Assembly (NCBI GenBank): GCA_035545275.1
Contig: DASZYT010000011.1
Span: forward strand, 1 to 8,372
Origin: DASZYT01 sp035545275
GTDB lineage: Bacteria > Patescibacteriota > Saccharimonadia > Saccharimonadales > UBA4665
Direction: 5' to 3'
Length of the DNA: 8,372 nt
Shown here piece by piece: positions 1 to 6,268 of the stretch; position 1 is the stretch's first letter; every line of letters starts with the position of its first letter. The position numbers and the translations under genes were made by a program. The notes below the pieces were generated by a model. The model was not told where the DNA came from. It did not search any database and worked only from the letters and a program-made list of their open reading frames with translations.

Positions 1-1294
1 TCCAGTCGCGTGAAGCCATCAATATGGTGTTGTTGGGGTCTTCACTGCCGGTGCCAGCTAGCACAGTCAGGCGATTGCTACCATCAAGATTGGTGCTCAC
101 CACATCGAGGTTTCCGCTCAGGTTTGACAAGAAATACATACGCCCGCTTGGTGTGATACTAAAGGTATTACCCCCCACTATTTTGGCGGTGACAGCCACT
201 GTTACATCGGCGGTATTGTAGCCGTCGGCCTGCACTTTGCCGACCTGTGTTGCTTTGCCCACCGGCAGCACTATTACGGCCTTACCATCTTTGTCGGTGG
301 TAGCTTTGGTGTCTAGTGCGCGCACCGTGGCGTCCGCTATAGGCTGGCCGGTAATTTTGTTAATAACTGTTACGGGCACCTGACGGCCGGTAGCCACCAG
401 GTTTACCGTGGTGCTGCCCTTGCTCCACAGCGGCACCAACGCGTCGGCACTGTAGTCTTTGTAATATTTCTCGGTGACTTTTAGCTGGTGATGGCCCACC
501 GGCACGCTAAACTCTGCCACACCTTTGGCGTCTGCCGTGGCTGTTTTGCCATCCAAGGTTACGGTGGCACCACTGACCGTAGTGTGCGTAGTGCTGTCCA
601 GCACCGTCACGTCATAGGTTTGCTTTACCAGTAGCCCGGCAAGGTGGTAGCGCGTAAACGGCACAGCATACAGTGCGCCCAGCAGGGCTAGCACGACAAT
701 CACCCATACCCACCATTTTTTGAATGCGGTCGCAAAGAATGCGCCCACACCACCGGTTTTCTTTGTCTTGGGGGCTTCAGCGGTTTTGGCTTTCTCGGCG
801 TCCTCGACCTCTAGTAGCTTGTCGCTGTCGTGCTTGGTAATGTCTTCGACGGCGGCGTCGGTTTTGGCGTCGCTAAACGGTTCGCCGTCTGTGCTCACCT
901 CGGGCACGCCGGCCTCGGCAGATTTGTCGTCGACCGGTTCGCTAGGGGTGTCGTTAGTGGTTGGTTCGTCGGTGTTTGGGTTTTTGTCGTCGGCGGGGTC
1001 TTCGGCTGCCATGCCTTCTCCTTTATCGTTACCGTCTTTGTCGCTTTCGTCGTTCAGGCCTACTTCGTCTAGCACTGCCTTTGGCACGTCGGGTGCTGTG
1101 GCGGCGTCTTTAAAAATGTCTATGGGCGGTGGTGTGTCGGCAGATTGCGCTGGGGCGTCATCGCTTTCGGCGGCATCAGTTTCTGGTTCTGCCGGCTTGG
1201 CGGTGTCGTCCTGGCGTGGGTCCATCATGCGGTCTACCCGCTTTTCGAGCTCGCTTTCAGCATCGGCCTCGGTGTTGTCTTTCTTATGACGCAT
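1..1294 (-). CDS. Partial membrane-anchored protein: acidic cytoplasmic tail, one TM helix, carboxypeptidase-regulatory-like repeats, start of a probable beta-propeller
   Basis: The reading frame starts at ATG 1294-1292 and stays open to the window edge, giving 431 residues without a stop; the C-terminus lies outside. Residues 1-180 are strongly acidic and low in complexity (Asp, Glu, Ala, Thr, Pro), so probably disordered. A short basic/aromatic patch (KTKKT, FKKWW) precedes one hydrophobic helix at about 194-212, a type II (N-in) anchor. Outside follow two similar beta modules at about 227-301 and 306-370, each with an 'SGATV/ADATV' strand and a 'T-D-x-G-x-A' turn, typical of carboxypeptidase-regulatory-like (transthyretin-fold) domains. 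From about 385 the 'GRMYFLSNLSGNLDVVSTNLDG' stretch resembles a TolB/WD40-like propeller blade. The start is supported by an extended -10 eight nt upstream and no alternative RBS. Role inferred: extracytoplasmic adhesion, sensing or envelope function; substrate unknown. The domain calls are by eye. Confidence 0.85.
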   Translation of the reverse strand, partial: MRHKKDNTEADAESELEKRVDRMMDPRQDDTAKPAEPETDAAESDDAPAQSADTPPPIDIFKDAATAPDVPKAVLDEVGLNDESDKDGNDKGEGMAAEDPADDKNPNTDEPTTNDTPSEPVDDKSAEAGVPEVSTDGEPFSDAKTDAAVEDITKHDSDKLLEVEDAEKAKTAEAPKTKKTGGVGAFFATAFKKWWVWVIVVLALLGALYAVPFTRYHLAGLLVKQTYDVTVLDSTTHTTVSGATVTLDGKTATADAKGVAEFSVPVGHHQLKVTEKYYKDYSADALVPLWSKGSTTVNLVATGRQVPVTVINKITGQPIADATVRALDTKATTDKDGKAVIVLPVGKATQVGKVQADGYNTADVTVAVTAKIVGGNTFSITPSGRMYFLSNLSGNLDVVSTNLDGSNRLTVLAGTGSEDPNNTILMASRDW

Positions 1295-1302
1295 ATGCTT
1301 AG

Positions 1303-1311
1303 AGTGTATCA
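1303..1311 (-). promoter_or_regulatory. Extended -10 promoter element of the left-edge membrane protein gene
   Basis: On the minus strand the sequence reads TGATACACT (TGn plus hexamer TACACT, 1308-1303), ending 8 nt before the ATG at 1294. No -35 is evident at the right spacing, which fits an extended -10 promoter. Transcription would begin at or next to the start codon. Confidence 0.5.
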
Positions 1312-1390
1312 AAAATTCACTCGGGCATATAGCAGGACTCGACGGAAGATAAATTTTTCCTACCCAATAACCGATATCTGTCAATTTGGT

Positions 1391-1434
1391 GCAGCACTAT
1401 TCGTGAATAGTGTAACTTTTCTCAGAGGTGCTGC
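1391..1434. repeat. Nested inverted repeats in the 1295-1541 intergenic region
   Basis: CACTATTC (1395-1402) and GAATAGTG (1405-1412) form a perfect 8-bp palindrome with a 2-nt centre. An overlapping outer pair, GCAGCAC (1391-1397) and GTGCTGC (1428-1434), is also perfectly complementary, so two mutually exclusive or nested structures are possible. There is no T-tract on the minus strand and only 'taactttt' on the plus strand, so it is not a good terminator. A TTGACA hexamer lies at 1384-1379 (minus) next to it, without a good -10 partner. It may be a protein-binding site or part of a small RNA. Nothing else is recognisable in the 247-bp gap. Confidence 0.45.
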
Positions 1435-1541
1435 GCAATGTTAGAGCCGACAAATGCTGTGCATCTTTAACTAAATTATAACCATTCCGCTAGAGAGCAC
1501 TTTTCCCCGCATTCCCGTAATCGATATGGCTCCAAGCAGCT

Positions 1542-2789
1542 TTATGTACCATTAGGTGATGTTTTCTTAGGCAAGTCAGCAAGCTCTTTCACTGGAAAAG
1601 CTACAAGGGATATCGCTATCTGAGTATCATCAAGTGCTTTCTTAAAGTCTTCTAGTGTAATATCTTTTCCGTCACCGTTGGTTATGTGTACGACCGCATG
1701 ACGTTTCTTGTAGGTAGATTTATCCCATTCCCTTTCTTCTGCAGAGCCTCTAAAATGCTTAAGGTGAGGCAGCCCAAAGCGATCATATAGATCGTCGCGT
1801 AACGCATCATATTTCTTCCTTTTATCTTCCAATTCACGATACTCATCGTTAAGCATTTTGATAGCTGACTTTTGTGGTACTCCCATTAGGGCCAAGCAAG
1901 CTAGTACATAAAATGTCATAGCAGCTTCAAAAGCAAGATTCAACATCACTATCGCTAAGCCATATTCATTTTTTCGGTGCGCCAGCTCTATTGCCTCTAG
2001 TATCGGTTCTTTATGCATTTCAAGTGATTCGGGAAGTAGAGCCGATCGAACTATACCTATTACTTGCGGTTTGATGTATGGCTTCGGCGACATGTCAAAC
2101 TCGGTGGTATTTACACCAGCAGACATTCCCCCGTCCTGGAAGTGGTGGGGAGCATCAATGAACTCCAGCTTATACTGAATGTCTTTACATTTTTGGATGT
2201 CTGCTGGTGAGAGGGAGTAATACCTCACAAAAGTAATTCCAAGGCTCTTTTTATCGTCTGGCACATAAGGCACTGGGTCGCCGGTTTCCAGCCTATATAC
2301 CTTAAGAAACTGGTTGAAAATTGTTAGAGCATTTTTTATTGCTTTAGTTTGAGTTTGTCCGTTCCCATATACTTTTACGGTGATGGCCGAGCGATACATA
2401 GGCGCAATGATTTTGTTTTCTTTTGCTATACGATAGTGCAGTGGTTGACCACCCTTGAGGCCAACTGTGATGAAAGATGCTTTTTTTGATAAGGGCTTTC
2501 GAGACTTAGTCATCGTCTTAGTTGACGCCGTTATTCTTAAGTCATCGATGATCGTTGAGCCGTTCATACGCTCTATTCTTACTGAGCCGTATCTTTCCTC
2601 TTTCTGTTTCATCGTTCTCACGACGATAGCATGCGCATCAGGGACGGCTATGTCGTAGCCGTAATTAAATTGGATCTCGAACAATTTTTCACCTTGGGGG
2701 TACAGCTTCGGCTCAAGAGGAGCCTCAGACCCAGACGTCTTACCCTGCTTGGCTTTCCGAGCTTTAAGCCTCTTTAATCTCTTTGACAT
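1542..2789 (-). CDS. HEPN-like C-terminal domain protein with uncharacterised N-terminal region
   Basis: Complete 415-residue protein with no signal peptide. The N-terminus (1-18) is very basic (KRLKRLKARKAK), suggesting contact with nucleic acid. Residues about 30-240 are a mixed alpha/beta region I do not recognise. From about 258 the protein becomes helical: 'EPILEAIELAHRKNEYGLAIVMLNLAFEAAMTFYVLACLAL' followed by a charged helix (312-337), then R363-H364-x3-H368 and 'DITLEDFKKALDD'. Two helices followed by RHxxxH and an acidic 'leDf' helix match the HEPN superfamily (Apea-like or RiboL-PSP-like members), where the R-x4-6-H motif is the ribonuclease active site. Inferred role: RNA cleavage in defence, abortive infection or stress. 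No partner nucleotidyltransferase antitoxin is adjacent, so it would act alone. The gene is visibly richer in A/T than the transporter genes to its right, consistent with horizontal acquisition. The HEPN call rests on pattern recognition only. Confidence 0.8.
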   Translation of the reverse strand: MSKRLKRLKARKAKQGKTSGSEAPLEPKLYPQGEKLFEIQFNYGYDIAVPDAHAIVVRTMKQKEERYGSVRIERMNGSTIIDDLRITASTKTMTKSRKPLSKKASFITVGLKGGQPLHYRIAKENKIIAPMYRSAITVKVYGNGQTQTKAIKNALTIFNQFLKVYRLETGDPVPYVPDDKKSLGITFVRYYSLSPADIQKCKDIQYKLEFIDAPHHFQDGGMSAGVNTTEFDMSPKPYIKPQVIGIVRSALLPESLEMHKEPILEAIELAHRKNEYGLAIVMLNLAFEAAMTFYVLACLALMGVPQKSAIKMLNDEYRELEDKRKKYDALRDDLYDRFGLPHLKHFRGSAEEREWDKSTYKKRHAVVHITNGDGKDITLEDFKKALDDTQIAISLVAFPVKELADLPKKTSPNGT

Positions 2790-2797
2790 AGTTGGCT

Positions 2798-2826
2798 ATA
2801 TTATGCCCACTTTAACAACAATTCAA
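2798..2826 (-). promoter_or_regulatory. Sigma70-type promoter of the HEPN-like gene
   Basis: On the minus strand TTGAAT (2826-2821) is followed after exactly 17 bp by TAATAT (2803-2798), which ends 8 nt before the ATG at 2789. No Shine-Dalgarno sequence fits into the 8-nt gap, so the transcript is probably leaderless. Confidence 0.6.
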
Positions 2827-2835
2827 AGTATTCTT

Positions 2836-2856
2836 TACCGCCAAACGGTATTTTTT
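2836..2856 (+). terminator. Weak plus-strand terminator-like hairpin
   Basis: TACCG (2836-2840), a CCAAA loop and CGGTA (2846-2850) are followed by six T residues. The stem is only 5 bp, and no plus-strand gene lies upstream, so it may be fortuitous or may block antisense read-through. Confidence 0.25.
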
Positions 2857-2978
2857 GCTTAACGGCTTTTCTGCTTCAAAGGTTGAAACCGTCACATCAA
2901 TCTGTAAACATGCACTTTTTGTGTCGTGAGGTAGACTTCACCGGACGTAAGTTGAAACCGCGCGGCCAATCAAAAAGT

Positions 2979-3006
2979 AAAAAGCTCCCAAACAGGGGAG
3001 CTTTTT
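2979..3006 (-). terminator. Bidirectional rho-independent terminator after the G5/DUF3761 gene
   Basis: AAAAAGCTCCC (2979-2989) pairs perfectly with GGGAGCTTTTT (2996-3006) around a 6-nt loop. On the minus strand the stem runs into TTTTTACTTTTT, and on the plus strand into TTTTT. It lies about 38 nt downstream of the stop codon at 3044 and insulates the HEPN-like gene from its upstream neighbour. Confidence 0.9.
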
Positions 3007-3043
3007 AAGGTGTCATCTTGGTGCACCAGAAAAGACTATAACC

Positions 3044-3646
3044 TTATAGCCAACTTGCAACCCCACCGTGGTGTGAGCATGTGCCACTTCTGTGCTGACT
3101 AAAGCTATATGAGCCATCCCTACATTGTGCAGTTGCGCCTGACGGCGCACTCGGAGACTCGTAGGGCCTACAAACTTCCATGCCATCTGAGTTAGTATAT
3201 GTTCCATTTGGACAGTTAGGTGCAGGTGCCTTTGTTCCCTGTGCAATGACTTCATTGACGGGCTGTGTGGTTACTTCATCTGAAACAATGCTTCTGTCAG
3301 TCTCTTGCCCATTTGTGTAGGTCACCTTGTAGGTAATTGTTTCTACACCGTCCACACCTTTTGTTTGTGTTACGGTAGTACCCTGGTTAAGTGTGGTGTC
3401 ATCAACGGTTGTTGTAGTGAAAGGAATGGCCTTTGTCTCTGTGACAGTTTTGACCACGACAGTGTCCGCCTTTACGGCCTGTGTTTGTGTCGTTGATGCA
3501 GGTTGCTCAAGTTGAACTTTGCTTGTTTGTGGCTGTTGAGTGGTTGCTCCAATGACCCCTGTTAGTGCAGTAAGGACTACAAAGGCAAACGCTGTCCGCT
3601 TAATTGCAGACATGGCTTTGACCCAAGCACCTAACTTTCTCCACAT
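3044..3646 (-). CDS. Secreted G5-domain protein with C-terminal DUF3761
   Basis: Complete 200-residue protein. A basic N-region (KLGAWVKAMSAIKR) and hydrophobic core (FAFVVLTALTGVIGA, about 20-34) form a signal peptide or signal anchor. A Thr/Gln-rich linker follows (35-60). Residues about 62-138 match a G5 domain: 'KAIPFTTTTVDDTTLNQGT', 'GVDGVETITYKVTYTNGQE' and 'VNEVIAQGT' contain the spaced glycines and the IPF...V-x-G-T frame. The C-terminus (about 172-200), 'CRDGSYSFSQHRSGTCSHHGG' onward to VASWL, matches DUF3761. Cysteines 145, 159, 175 and 190 probably form two extracytoplasmic disulfides. G5 domains occur in surface adhesins, peptidases and resuscitation-promoting factors and may bind glycans; DUF3761 has no known function. 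The protein probably acts at the cell surface or is released. An internal start at Met12 is possible, but the -10 nine nt upstream supports 3646. Confidence 0.9.
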   Translation of the reverse strand: MWRKLGAWVKAMSAIKRTAFAFVVLTALTGVIGATTQQPQTSKVQLEQPASTTQTQAVKADTVVVKTVTETKAIPFTTTTVDDTTLNQGTTVTQTKGVDGVETITYKVTYTNGQETDRSIVSDEVTTQPVNEVIAQGTKAPAPNCPNGTYTNSDGMEVCRPYESPSAPSGATAQCRDGSYSFSQHRSGTCSHHGGVASWL

Positions 3647-3655
3647 AATACGTGC

Positions 3656-3684
3656 AGTATGCTACCTTCAAGGACAAAAAACAA
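3656..3684 (-). promoter_or_regulatory. Promoter of the G5/DUF3761 gene
   Basis: On the minus strand TTGTTT (3684-3679) is followed after 17 bp by CATACT (3661-3656), which ends 9 nt before the ATG at 3646. Each hexamer is a partial match to the sigma70 consensus. The spacing again predicts a leaderless or near-leaderless mRNA. Confidence 0.45.
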
Positions 3685-3703
3685 TGCCATGGATTTTATA
3701 CTT

Positions 3704-3738
3704 AAAAGCGGAGTTAAATCCGAGTTAAATCCGCTTTT
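3704..3738 (-). terminator. Rho-independent terminator with a duplicated loop, after the 3790-4389 gene
   Basis: AAAAGCGGA (3704-3712) pairs perfectly with TCCGCTTTT (3730-3738). On the minus strand the stem ends in TTTTAAGTAT, about 50 nt beyond the stop codon at 3790. The 17-nt loop is unusually long because the 11-mer GAGTTAAATCC is present twice in tandem (3711-3721, 3722-3732); one copy alone would leave a 9-bp stem with a 6-nt loop. Confidence 0.7.
3711..3732. repeat. 11-bp tandem duplication inside a terminator
   Basis: GAGTTAAATCC occurs twice without any gap (3711-3721 and 3722-3732). It lies across the stem and loop of the terminator and looks like a slippage duplication. Confidence 0.9.
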
Positions 3739-3769
3739 GATATGCCGCTTATGGTAGCAGATATGCCGC
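3739..3769. repeat. Short direct repeat GATATGCCGC
   Basis: GATATGCCGC is present at 3739-3748 and 3760-3769, in the 50-bp stretch between the terminator and the stop codon at 3790. Only two copies are seen; the function is unknown and the match could be chance. Confidence 0.5.
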
Positions 3770-3789
3770 AAGGGATAAACAGATGGGAC

Positions 3790-4389
3790 TTAGGCAGTAG
3801 GATTGGGGCGTATCAGTGCCCGCAGATCGTCAACTGTTAGCCCGCTGACGACCTCGAGAGCCCCGGCATAGTCGGTGAGCAACTTCATGCCGCCCTGGAC
3901 ATCCAGCCATTCGCTGTCCTCAATTTGCCTGAAAGGTCGCAAAAGGGTGCCCGCCAAGAACCTTCCGCGTGCCTGCACTTGCTCGCCACTGACAACCAAT
4001 TGCGTGGATAGTTGATAGCCCTCGTATTGTTTGCAAAATATTGCTTCCTCATGGCCCGGCTCGGCGTTTATTGACTTCACACTATAGCCACCGGGCACAG
4101 CTGTAGCTTGTTGCGCCCACTCGTCGAGCCTTGCGCCTGTTTCTGTAATGACCACCGATGGTTTGGACGGTTTGTATTTTTCCAAGGCTTCTTTAGTTGA
4201 CTGGTCCAATGTCCCTATCAGGTAAGACTCTACTTCTTTCCAGGAGTCGGCGGCAAATATGCCTTCTGCCCCCAGCAACATCTCTAGCAGTACCTGCCGG
4301 GCCACGGCCACACGGCTGCACAGCTCTACCAGCCGTTCGGGAGACACGTCAACAGATTCGCCGTAATTTTCGGGGGACACACTACTCAT
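3790..4389 (-). CDS. Hypothetical protein, 199 residues
   Basis: Complete protein not recognised as any family. It has no signal peptide and no membrane segment, so it is probably cytoplasmic. The N-terminal third (15-75) is predicted helical: 'DVSPERLVELCSRVAVARQVLLEMLLGAEG' and 'SWKEVESYLIGTLDQSTKEALEKY'. The middle (76-155) looks rich in beta strands ('KPSVVITET', 'STQLVVSGEQVQARGRFLAG'). The C-terminus has 'TDYAGALEVVSGLTVDDLRALI', another pair of helices. The motif DVSPERL at 14-20 recurs almost unchanged (DVSAERL) near the N-terminus of the protein encoded at 6269-6934. It is transcribed divergently from the DMT transporter pair, with 101 bp between the start codons, and ends in its own terminator. 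The promoter 7 nt upstream and its own terminator suggest a monocistronic unit. Confidence 0.85.
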   Translation of the reverse strand: MSSVSPENYGESVDVSPERLVELCSRVAVARQVLLEMLLGAEGIFAADSWKEVESYLIGTLDQSTKEALEKYKPSKPSVVITETGARLDEWAQQATAVPGGYSVKSINAEPGHEEAIFCKQYEGYQLSTQLVVSGEQVQARGRFLAGTLLRPFRQIEDSEWLDVQGGMKLLTDYAGALEVVSGLTVDDLRALIRPNPTA

Positions 4390-4396
4390 TTACTAT

Positions 4397-4425
4397 ATTT
4401 AACACTATTTATGACTTTGCGTCAA
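4397..4425 (-). promoter_or_regulatory. Promoter of the 3790-4389 hypothetical gene
   Basis: On the minus strand TTGACG (4425-4420, five of six matches to consensus) is followed after 17 bp by TTAAAT (4402-4397), which ends 7 nt before the ATG at 4389. This is the best -35 in the window and predicts a leaderless transcript. The TATAGT nearer the ATG leaves no room for a start upstream of the codon. Confidence 0.6.
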
Positions 4426-4478
4426 TGTGGTGGCCATGGTCAGTCAAAAAAATAACAGGTAAACCAAAACGCAGCATG

Positions 4479-4484
4479 TAGAGT
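4479..4484 (+). promoter_or_regulatory. Possible -10 hexamer of the first DMT gene
   Basis: TAGAGT matches four of six consensus positions and ends 6 nt before the ATG at 4491. No -35 and no Shine-Dalgarno sequence are seen. It is supported mainly by the same spacing at other starts in this window. Confidence 0.3.
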
Positions 4485-4490
4485 AATGGC

Positions 4491-5360
4491 ATGTTAGCAC
4501 TTGTAATAGTCTTGTCGGTACTGGCGGCGCTGGCTAATGCCACTTCGGCTGTGTTGCAACGGCGGGCTAGCGGCAAAGTGTCGGCCAAGCACCTATTTAA
4601 GGGCAGCTTTATGCTGGAGGTAGCCCAAAACAAGCTATGGCTCATGGGCATGGGGCTGCAAGTGGCAGCCTTTATCCTGCAAGCCGGAGCGCTGCACAGC
4701 GGTTCGCTGATAGTGGTCGAACCGTTGATGACGGTAGATCTATTCTTTCTCTTGGTAATATTGCGGTTTAAGTTCGGCGTAGAAGCCGGGCGACGCGAGT
4801 GGTTGGGTGTACTGGCGCTATGCGCTGGGCTAAGCGGGTTGTTGGTGGCGGCCGATCCGCGTAACGGACAGCTGACATTTAATGTGTGGAATTGGACGAT
4901 TACCAGCGCCATTGTCGGAGGCTTGCTGCTGGTGGGCGCCATTGTGACGCGACAGCAAGCGTCTCCGCGCTTGCGTGCCGGCGTGGCAGGCATAGCGGCC
5001 GGTGCTAGTTTTGCGCTGACCTCGGCCTTTACCAAACTGGCTGTGGCCCAGCTAAACCATGGCTTTGTGAGGTTCATTACTACCTGGGAGGTGTATGCGC
5101 TGATGGTATCAGGTATTGTGTCGATACTAATGATGCAGAGTGCGTACAGCGCCGGGCCGCTGGCCACGTCGCAACCGGCCATAGAAATAACCGACCCGGC
5201 CGTCAGCACTGCCATCGGCATCGTGCTGTTTGGCGACATAGTAAATCACAGCGTGGGCGCACTGATTATCGAAGCTGCCTGCGCGGTATTGCTGACGGCC
5301 GGCGTGGTGGCCGTGGGTGGCTCGCCCAAGATTCATCGCGCCGCCAAAGAGGGCATTTAG
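4491..5360 (+). CDS. DMT-superfamily (EamA/NIPA-like) membrane transporter, first of a tandem pair
   Basis: Complete 289-residue integral membrane protein, almost wholly hydrophobic, with about ten transmembrane segments by eye, the usual size and topology of the drug/metabolite transporter superfamily. The N-terminus 'ANATSAVLQRRA' (15-26), 'SLIVVEPLMTVDLFFLL' after helix 3, and 'SAYSAGPLATSQPAIEITDP...GIVLFGD' in the C-terminal half resemble DMT proteins widespread in Actinobacteria. The substrate cannot be read from sequence; members move amino acids, nucleotides, drugs or, in NIPA-like groups, magnesium. The last helix is followed by a short basic tail. The adjacent gene encodes a collinear paralogue 24 nt downstream. 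The start is set by TAGAGT (4479-4484), a possible -10 six nt upstream; an ATG at 4486 is out of frame and stops at once. Confidence 0.9.
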   Translation: MLALVIVLSVLAALANATSAVLQRRASGKVSAKHLFKGSFMLEVAQNKLWLMGMGLQVAAFILQAGALHSGSLIVVEPLMTVDLFFLLVILRFKFGVEAGRREWLGVLALCAGLSGLLVAADPRNGQLTFNVWNWTITSAIVGGLLLVGAIVTRQQASPRLRAGVAGIAAGASFALTSAFTKLAVAQLNHGFVRFITTWEVYALMVSGIVSILMMQSAYSAGPLATSQPAIEITDPAVSTAIGIVLFGDIVNHSVGALIIEAACAVLLTAGVVAVGGSPKIHRAAKEGI

Positions 5361-5372
5361 CCCCCGTTACGC

Positions 5373-5378
5373 TACAAT
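5373..5378 (+). promoter_or_regulatory. -10 hexamer in the 24-bp gap between the two DMT genes
   Basis: TACAAT matches five of six consensus positions and ends 6 nt before the ATG at 5385. No -35 is evident. It could give the second transporter its own leaderless transcript despite the tight spacing to the first. Confidence 0.4.
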
Positions 5379-5384
5379 GAAGCT

Positions 5385-6260
5385 ATGGCTACCCTTACCG
5401 CTGCATTACTCGCTATCGGCGCAGGATTTATCAATGCGGTGTCTGCTCTGTTGCAACGCAGCGCGGCCGGTAGCCCCGAAGCCCACGAGCTGTTTAGCAA
5501 AAACTTTATGGTGACTGTATCGAAAAACCGGGTGTGGCTGTGGGGCATATCGCTGCAGTTAGCCGTGGGCGGTCTGGAAGCGGCGGCGCTCTACAGCGGC
5601 ACATTGGTGCTGGTGGAGCCCTTGCTTACCACCGACTTGGTGTTTTTGCTGCTGATATTACACTTTCGGCTGCGCATCAAGGCCGGCCCTCGCGAGTGGC
5701 TGGCCGTACTCGCCATTTGTGCAGGACTGAGTAGCATGCTGGTGGCGGCAAACCCCCACGGCGGACAGGTAAAGTACGACGGCCTGGATTGGTTTATCAC
5801 CAGCGCCATCGTAACCGGCCTAATGGTGGTGGGCATAGCCATCACCCGACGCATGCGCTCTAGCCGAGTGCGGGCCGTGGTAGCGTCTGCTACGGCCGGC
5901 CTAAGCTTTGGCCTGACAGCTGCGCTTACCAAGCTTGTTATGGAGCAGTTGCACACCAGTGTCGGCACCATTTTTACCGGCTGGGCACTGTACGCCCTGC
6001 TGGCCAGTGCGGCGGTCTCGCTACTGTCGGCCCAGAGTGCCTACGGCGCTGGCCCCCTGGCCGTGTCGCAGCCCACCATTGAGCTGTGTGACCCCATTGT
6101 GGGCGTCATCATAGGCATCATTTTGTTTGGCGATGTCATAAGCACCCACATAGGCGCACTGTTTTTTGAAGTGATTGGCGCCGTGCTGGCCACCACCGGC
6201 ATTATCACCATGAGCACCTCAAAACGGATCCTCGCCACCCACACCGAGCTCAAAGTTTAG
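5385..6260 (+). CDS. DMT-superfamily (EamA/NIPA-like) membrane transporter, second of a tandem pair
   Basis: Complete 291-residue membrane protein that aligns almost without gaps with the preceding gene product (one-residue offset at the N-terminus); by eye around half of the positions are identical. Shared blocks include NAxSAxLQR, VEPLxTxDLxFLLxIL, EWLxVLAxCAGLSxxLVAA, ITSAIVxGL, AGxSFxLT, and QSAYxAGPLAxSQPxIExxDP followed by IGIxLFGD. It therefore arose by tandem duplication or was acquired as a pair. Roughly ten membrane helices fit the family. Substrate unknown. The two could form a heterodimer, as known for paired small multidrug-resistance proteins, or have split substrate ranges; both are inference. 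The gene ends 8 bp from the convergent stop codon at 6269, and no terminator hairpin is visible between them. Confidence 0.9.
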   Translation: MATLTAALLAIGAGFINAVSALLQRSAAGSPEAHELFSKNFMVTVSKNRVWLWGISLQLAVGGLEAAALYSGTLVLVEPLLTTDLVFLLLILHFRLRIKAGPREWLAVLAICAGLSSMLVAANPHGGQVKYDGLDWFITSAIVTGLMVVGIAITRRMRSSRVRAVVASATAGLSFGLTAALTKLVMEQLHTSVGTIFTGWALYALLASAAVSLLSAQSAYGAGPLAVSQPTIELCDPIVGVIIGIILFGDVISTHIGALFFEVIGAVLATTGIITMSTSKRILATHTELKV

Positions 6261-6268
6261 CATAGTTC

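Noticed and set aside
720..1289. A 189-codon plus-strand open frame rich in Ser, Ala and Val.
   Set aside because: It is antisense to the acidic tail of the left-edge gene, where repetitive GAC/GCC/GAA codons create long open frames on the other strand.
1145..1444. A 99-codon plus-strand frame extending into the 1295-1541 intergenic region.
   Set aside because: Its first half is antisense to a real gene and the rest crosses a promoter and inverted repeats; no start signal or domain supports it.
2882..2960. GTTGAAACCG occurs at 2882-2891 and 2951-2960, 69 bp apart, resembling CRISPR repeat spacing and a GAAAC end.
   Set aside because: The identity is only 10 bp, flanks do not match, and there are just two copies with no cas genes; a palindromic GGTT-AACC core makes chance recurrence plausible.
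1440..3010. Mobile-element boundaries around the AT-rich HEPN-like gene.
   Set aside because: I found no matching terminal repeats, target-site duplication, integrase or tRNA; only base composition hints at transfer.
4409..5239. A 276-codon open frame on the minus strand opposite the first DMT gene.
   Set aside because: It mirrors the codon structure of a clear membrane protein and its translation is Ser/Thr/Pro/Met-rich without any domain; it is a shadow frame.
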